From assembly GCA_016191015.1 (NCBI GenBank), contig JACPPM010000084.1, positions 1 to 49,958 of the forward strand: DNA of 49,958 nt. The letters run 5' to 3'. The notes beneath the pieces are model-generated. The model searched no databases. It was not told the DNA's origin and saw nothing but the letters and a program-made list of their open reading frames with translations. The stretch comes from Acidobacteriota bacterium (lineage in GTDB: Bacteria > Acidobacteriota > CAIWXX01). Below, one piece after another: positions 45,766 through 49,958 of this stretch; the stretch's first letter is position 1; each line of letters starts with the position of its first letter. A program made the position numbers and the translations under genes.

Positions 45766-46629
45766 GTGATTGCCAACGTCAACGGAAAGATCTGCGGCGG
45801 GGACGATGCCGTGGTCTCGGTGTTCGATCACGGGTTCGTTTTTGGAGAGGGTGTATACGAGACGCTGAGAACTTACGAACGGCGGCCGTTCCTGCTTGAA
45901 CGCCACCTCCAGCGTCTCCGCGCGTCGGCCGCGATGATCGATCTGGCATTGCCTCTGGATGACGCCGAGATCGGCCGCCGTATCGCAGAGACGATCGCGG
46001 CCGTCGAGGGGGGAACCGAGGTCTACCTGCGTATCCTTGTCACGCCCGGCCCCGGCGAATTCAGCTACGATCCTACGGCTCGCCGCAACCCGACCTTTGT
46101 GATCATTGCGCGGACGTTCGCTCCGCCGTCTCCCGGCCTCTACGCAATGGGCGTGACGATCACCGTGGTCTCGATCTCGCGCAGCCAGCCCAACTCGGTC
46201 AACCCGCTGATCAAATCGAACAACCTGCTCCCCAACGCGATGGCAATGCGCGAGGCGATGCGGCGCGGCGCTTACGAGGGGCTCATGCTGAACTACCGCG
46301 GCGAGATCACCGAGTGCACGCAGTCGAACTTCTTCATCGTCAAGCAGGACGCCATCCTCACCCCGCCGCTCGAATCCGGATTGCTGGCCGGCATCACGCG
46401 TGAGCTGATCATCGAATGCGCGAGAGAGACGGGGGTTCCGCTCGAAGAGACCGTGATTCGCATGCACGACTTGCTGACTGCCGATGAGGCGTTCCTCTCG
46501 AGTACGACCCGGGAGTTGGTCCCGGTTGTGCAGGTGGACCGGCACGTCATCGGCACCGGGCAGCCCGGCGCAGTCACGACGAGGCTGCTCGGAGCGTTCC
46601 GGGAGCGCGCCGTCCGACTGAGCCGGTGA
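45766..46629 (+). CDS. ilvE: Class IV aminotransferase (branched-chain / D-amino acid / ADC-lyase family)
   Basis: A 287-residue fold-type IV PLP enzyme. FDHGFVFGEGVYETLRTY is the N-terminal signature. The PLP lysine is K150 in NPLIKSNNLLPNAMA. The C-terminal ITECTQSNFFIV and LLAGITRELIIECARE are typical. Sequence alone does not separate branched-chain aminotransferase from D-alanine aminotransferase or aminodeoxychorismate lyase, so the symbol is tentative. The start is GTG. The gene is divergent from the damaged hrpA copy; in the ancestral order it presumably diverged from intact hrpA. Confidence 0.82.
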   Translation: MIANVNGKICGGDDAVVSVFDHGFVFGEGVYETLRTYERRPFLLERHLQRLRASAAMIDLALPLDDAEIGRRIAETIAAVEGGTEVYLRILVTPGPGEFSYDPTARRNPTFVIIARTFAPPSPGLYAMGVTITVVSISRSQPNSVNPLIKSNNLLPNAMAMREAMRRGAYEGLMLNYRGEITECTQSNFFIVKQDAILTPPLESGLLAGITRELIIECARETGVPLEETVIRMHDLLTADEAFLSSTTRELVPVVQVDRHVIGTGQPGAVTTRLLGAFRERAVRLSR

Positions 46630-46681
46630 CGCGGCCGTTCGTTTGATTCGGCTCTCGGAGTCTGCTTGAATGTGAGCAATC

Positions 46682-47254
46682 ATGGCTGAACCAGCTCGCC
46701 GCGCCGCCACCTACGAGGATCTGATCAGGTTGCCCGAGCATCTCGTGGGCGAGATCATCGACGGAGATCTGTACGCCTCGCCCAGGCCTACTCCCCGGCA
46801 TACGGTCTCGTCGAGCGGGATCCTGATCGGGGTTGGTGGGGCCTTTGGAGGGAGGGCAGGCGGACCTCCGGGTCCCGGCGGGTGGTGGATCCTCGACGAA
46901 CCTGAGCTGCATCTGGGGGCTGACGTTGTTGTCCCCGATATTGGTGGTTGGCGGCGCGAAAGGATGCCAAAGATTCCGGATGAGGCTTTCTTCAGTCTCG
47001 CCCCCGACTGGGTGTGCGAAGTGATCTCGCCGTCCACCGAGCAGATCGATCGTGTGCGCAAGAAAAGGGTCTACGCCCGGGAGCGTGTTAGCCACATGTG
47101 GATCGTCAACCCGATCGCGCAAACGCTCGAAGTCCTCCGACTCACCGGGGCGTTCTGGCAGGAAATCGGCGTCTTCTCAGGGAACGATGCGATCAACGCC
47201 GAGCCATTCGAGGCTGTGACGCTGGAGATGGCCCGGTGGTGGGAGACCGAGTAG
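46682..47254 (+). CDS. Uma2-family (DUF820) PD-(D/E)XK endonuclease-like protein
   Basis: A 190-residue protein. YEDLIRLPEHLVGEIIDGDLYASP, then DVVVPDIGGWRRERMP, then WVCEVISPSTEQIDRVRKK and YARERVSHMWIVNP match Uma2/DUF820, with the D...ExxSP core of the restriction-like fold. These proteins are abundant in cyanobacteria and some soil phyla. Their role is unclear. It lies about 50 bases downstream of the aminotransferase. Confidence 0.85.
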   Translation: MAEPARRAATYEDLIRLPEHLVGEIIDGDLYASPRPTPRHTVSSSGILIGVGGAFGGRAGGPPGPGGWWILDEPELHLGADVVVPDIGGWRRERMPKIPDEAFFSLAPDWVCEVISPSTEQIDRVRKKRVYARERVSHMWIVNPIAQTLEVLRLTGAFWQEIGVFSGNDAINAEPFEAVTLEMARWWETE

Positions 47255-47305
47255 CGACGAGCCCGCGCGCGCACTCGGAGTCGCCCGAGGTGCTGCCCCC
47301 GATCC

Positions 47306-48007
47306 TCAGTTCGCGCGCGCGGCGGCATCCTTCAGGAGACTTTTCAGTGTGCTCTTGAGTTTCTTTCCGATCTTCTTGCGACAGATCGAATTGAAATTGG
47401 AATCATCATCGCGAAGCGCGCGGAGCAGCATCTCTTCGACTCCACTCCCGGCGCTCGACCGCAGGGCGCTTGCGTTCTCGAGGCAGGGGAGCGTCAGGTA
47501 ATAGTCGCCTTGTGTGGTGTCGAGGCCGGTGACTTCGAGCCCGACACTGTTGCCCGAGATCCAGACTTTCCCCTCGATCGCCACTCGCTGCATTCCGACA
47601 CCCATGTTCTCGCAGGCATAGTCGAGATCGGTGTCGGGACCGCGCACGGCCAGACGCGCATCCGCCGCAACGTCCATGCTGTTGATCACGACGCGGAACT
47701 TACATTTGTATTTCTCGCGCGGGTGGAGCGAGCTGAAGTCCAGCTCCCCCAGATCCAGAGAGAAACTCAGGTCCTCGATACCGAGGGTGACCGTCCAGTC
47801 TCCGTTATCCGAGACGTACTCGGTTTCGAGGGACGAGAGGCTTCCGGTGAAATCCGGGCTGTTCTTGCTGTCACCCACCGTCTCGTTCCAGAAATCCTCG
47901 ACCACGTGCAGAAGATCATCGGTCGCCGGGTCCTTGACGTACGCGGCATTGGCGCCGCCAGGGAGGGCCATCGCAAAGGAAATGATCCACAAAGCTGCCT
48001 TGTTCAT
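47306..48007 (-). CDS. Secreted protein of unknown function
   Basis: A 233-residue protein with a clear signal peptide (MNKAALWIISFAMALPGGANAAY). The mature part is acidic and beta-rich (DWTVTLGIEDLSFSLDLGEL, then KCKFRVVINSMDV), with a basic C-terminal tail (CRKKIGKKLKSTLKSLLKDA). Four cysteines could form disulphides. The start at 48007 is set by GGAGG in front of it; 58 extra upstream codons were rejected. No family recognised. It may be a periplasmic lipid- or ligand-binding barrel, which is only a guess. Confidence 0.7.
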   Translation of the reverse strand: MNKAALWIISFAMALPGGANAAYVKDPATDDLLHVVEDFWNETVGDSKNSPDFTGSLSSLETEYVSDNGDWTVTLGIEDLSFSLDLGELDFSSLHPREKYKCKFRVVINSMDVAADARLAVRGPDTDLDYACENMGVGMQRVAIEGKVWISGNSVGLEVTGLDTTQGDYYLTLPCLENASALRSSAGSGVEEMLLRALRDDDSNFNSICRKKIGKKLKSTLKSLLKDAAARAN

Positions 48008-48550
48008 GTACTCCTCCTTCTCATGAATAAGCCATCCGTGGACATATCCTAGGCCGCGACGCGGCCTGCGGCATCGGAGAAGAGGTGGATCCTGGAATCC
48101 AACTTTAGTCGGAGACGTCTGCCGCCCCGACGAAAGGATGACTGATCGCCATCGACGAAGATGTGGCCGCGGAATTGACATGGCGTATGATCATGGGAGA
48201 GGCACATGGACTTCGAGATTGTGGGCGACATCCTGTGGCCCGAGACAATCGCAGCTGGCCGTGGCATTCGGGAGCTGCGAAGGGCGAATCGAATCGTAAC
48301 TGCTCAGGTCAGATAGAACCCACCACAAAATGCACAAAATGCGCAGAAGTCACAAATGTTCAATACCTCTTTTTTTAGTCCATTCCTTTTGCGACTTTTG
48401 CGCGTTCTGTGCCTTCTGTGGTTAGCCTGCCTGAGGGTCAGGTCCAAAGGCAGAGCTGAGCGCCGCGTTCGGCGCCACAATCTGGCGAGCTGTCGGCGCG
48501 CGTGGCGGAAATCGGCGACGTCGGCTGTCCGGGAACCGCCGTTGGCCCGA
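48008..48550. other. Intergenic region with family B repeat
   Basis: About 540 bases upstream of the secreted-protein gene and beyond the VWA gene stop. It contains the family B inverted repeat at 48321-48427. I see no gene with support in the remainder. Confidence 0.45.
48321..48427. repeat. Dispersed inverted-repeat element family B, copy 2
   Basis: The left arm (CCACAAAATGCACAAAATG, then CGCAGAAGTCACAAA) and right arm (GCGACTTTTGCGCG, then TTCTGTGCCTTCTGTGG) are imperfect inverted repeats. They flank a T-rich loop of about 35 bases. The arms follow the same unit pattern as 26159-26276, while the loops are unrelated. Confidence 0.7.
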
Positions 48551-49958
48551 TCATTCGTACACCTCGTACGCGACCTCGCCGATGGCGAATCGGACGTTGC
48601 GGCCGAGGGCCAGGAACTGGGCGCTCTGCGGCTCCTTGTCGAGCAGGGCGTAGTACTCGGTGGTGCCGAACTGGATGCGCCTGGCCTGCTGCTGCTTCAG
48701 CGTCTGGATCTTCGAATCCACCCAGAAGTTCCCGGCCTGGTAGATGGCGCGCCCCTGGACGTTCTTCGTCTGTGAAGCGAGATTCTGCACTTTGCCGTCC
48801 TTGTCGGTGTAGTCGAGCCGTTTCTTGCCCTGGAAGATCTGGCCGTAATTTTGCGCCTGCTTCAGTGCCTCGACTTCCGAGCTGGCCGTGACGCTGCTCG
48901 CGCCGCTCTTCTGTTGCATCGACCTGTATTCCTCGGCTGCCTTCTGCCTGTTCGCCGGGCTGGCGGCGCCCGGCGCGGCGCCGAAGGTGGCGCGATCCGA
49001 TGTGAGCTCATTGCGGGTGATGCGAGCCGCCTCGTCCTCCACGATCAAATAGCTCGTGTACGGCGTGATGATGCCGAAGCGGCGTGCGAGCTGCGTGACT
49101 TCGTCGATCAGCTCATGCTCTTCGCCGTGCAGGCGGAGCTGGTCGAGCAAGTAGCCGATCCGCTGTGTGGCCCAGAGGGGGGCAAGGAAGGCGTTCTCGC
49201 TCGCCACGGACGGGAGATCGATCTGCTGCTCGAACGATCTAGGCCGCCCCTGCACCGACCCGCTCAATCTGACCACGGCCCTCCCGCCGCCGCTGTAGCG
49301 GCCGAACACGAGAAGCTGCGATCCTTCGAACAGATCCGGGAGACTGCGTGGGTACGTCTGGTAGGTCTTCACGGCCCCTTCGACATCGAGCTTGAGGTCC
49401 ACGAGCACGGGCGTCTTGATCTTCTGGTAGAAGCTGGAGATCTTGAGCTCGAGATCTTCGTTGTTCCGGACGTAGGTGCGATACGCCTTTGTCTCTTCGG
49501 TTATGCGGTCGAGGAGGTGAGTGTTGAGGTCGTCGCCGATGCCGAAGGTGAAGATGCGGGTGGCCGATGTGTTGGCGCGGCGCACCTTGTCGAGCAGGGC
49601 GTCCTCGCCGGTTTCGCCGATCGTGGGCTTTCCGTCCGTGATGAAAATCACGAAGCGGGGTCGCGCGTCGCTCTGGCGATTGGCGTTCAGAGCGAGCGTC
49701 AGCGCTTCGTCGATGTTCGTGCCGCCGATCGGGCGCCACGCGGCGGCAAAAACCCTCGCCCTCGACAGGTTGTCGGGAGAGGCCGGTTGCAGTCGCCCGA
49801 AGAGCGCCTGGGCTTCGGTCGAGAACCGGATCACTTCGAACCGGTCCTGGCTGTTCAGGTTGTCGAGGCAGAACAGGAGCGCCTTGCGGGCCTGGTCGAG
49901 CTTGCCTTCGGTCATGCTGCCGGAGGTGTCGGCGACGAATGTGATGTCCTTCGGCAGG
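48551..49958 (-). CDS. VWA-domain protein, probably VIT+VWA type (5' end outside window)
   Basis: The visible 468 codons start inside a von Willebrand A domain. At the window edge the frame reads ITFVADTSGSMTEGK, the MIDAS metal site (DxSxS), and continues with GGTNIDEAL and FVIFITDGKPTIGE. A beta-rich region follows (LDVEGAVKTYQTYP, then LLVFGRYSGGG), then a helical segment (HELIDEVTQLARRFGIITPYTSYLIVED) typical of VIT/VWA proteins. These are exported or surface proteins of unclear role. The true start lies beyond 49958, so the N-terminal VIT domain and any signal peptide cannot be seen. Confidence 0.88.
   Translation of the reverse strand, partial: LPKDITFVADTSGSMTEGKLDQARKALLFCLDNLNSQDRFEVIRFSTEAQALFGRLQPASPDNLSRARVFAAAWRPIGGTNIDEALTLALNANRQSDARPRFVIFITDGKPTIGETGEDALLDKVRRANTSATRIFTFGIGDDLNTHLLDRITEETKAYRTYVRNNEDLELKISSFYQKIKTPVLVDLKLDVEGAVKTYQTYPRSLPDLFEGSQLLVFGRYSGGGRAVVRLSGSVQGRPRSFEQQIDLPSVASENAFLAPLWATQRIGYLLDQLRLHGEEHELIDEVTQLARRFGIITPYTSYLIVEDEAARITRNELTSDRATFGAAPGAASPANRQKAAEEYRSMQQKSGASSVTASSEVEALKQAQNYGQIFQGKKRLDYTDKDGKVQNLASQTKNVQGRAIYQAGNFWVDSKIQTLKQQQARRIQFGTTEYYALLDKEPQSAQFLALGRNVRFAIGEVAYEVYE

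Noticed and set aside
45700-46710. N-terminal extension of the damaged hrpA frame across the aminotransferase gene
   Set aside because: It is antisense to a clear aminotransferase; the conserved hrpA start is at 45699.

Overview
The window is GC-rich DNA from a Gram-negative bacterium. It encodes Sec-type signal peptides, an outer-membrane-type DUF5916 protein, an ABC-exported surface polysaccharide pathway and a Kdo hydroxylase acting on lipopolysaccharide. The mix of S9 peptidases, DUF5916, VWA, Uma2 and PIN-toxin genes, plus many imperfect inverted-repeat elements between genes, fits Acidobacteriota best. That assignment is inference; no rRNA or marker protein in the window settles it. A tRNA-Phe(GAA) gene is present at 7680-7755 (minus).

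Layout. 1-417 is repeat-rich and non-coding. 418-7316 carries nucleic-acid enzymes: an RNB ribonuclease, a PD-(D/E)XK nuclease with iron-sulfur cysteines, a DinB-fold protein, and a SNF2 ATPase with a SWIM zinc-finger partner. 7680-14963 holds the tRNA, a translationally coupled PhzF / CREST-type membrane hydrolase pair, a DUF5916 protein, an S9 peptidase and a DUF4846 protein. 15392-25956 is a surface-glycan locus: a methyltransferase-glycosyltransferase fusion, three tandem methylthiotransferase-like radical SAM proteins, GT2, GT4, and a Wzm/Wzt exporter whose ATPase has a C-terminal domain of the cargo-recognition type. 26631-28719 adds a pyruvyltransferase-like protein and a Kdo hydroxylase. 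29086-30973 has two tandem Phd/VapC modules, each with a visible promoter overlapped by an inverted-repeat operator.

31002-46629 is a rearranged region. An intact hrpA helicase gene diverges from a broken start of an aminotransferase gene. About 8.8 kb of accessory DNA follows: a PD-(D/E)XK protein, a 1747-residue helicase-nuclease fusion, an XRE/ImmA protein and a DUF4411 PIN-like toxin. Then a second, damaged hrpA copy diverges from the intact aminotransferase gene. The accessory block is thus bracketed by direct repeats of the hrpA-ilvE junction, and each housekeeping gene keeps one intact copy with its own promoter region. 46682-49958 contains a Uma2 nuclease, an unknown secreted protein and the 3' part of a VWA-domain gene.

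The two signals most worth following are: (1) the triplet of methylthiotransferase-like enzymes without the RNA-binding TRAM domain, inside a glycan locus and flanked by a duplicated glycosyltransferase junction; and (2) the putative defence block captured inside a partial hrpA-ilvE duplication.
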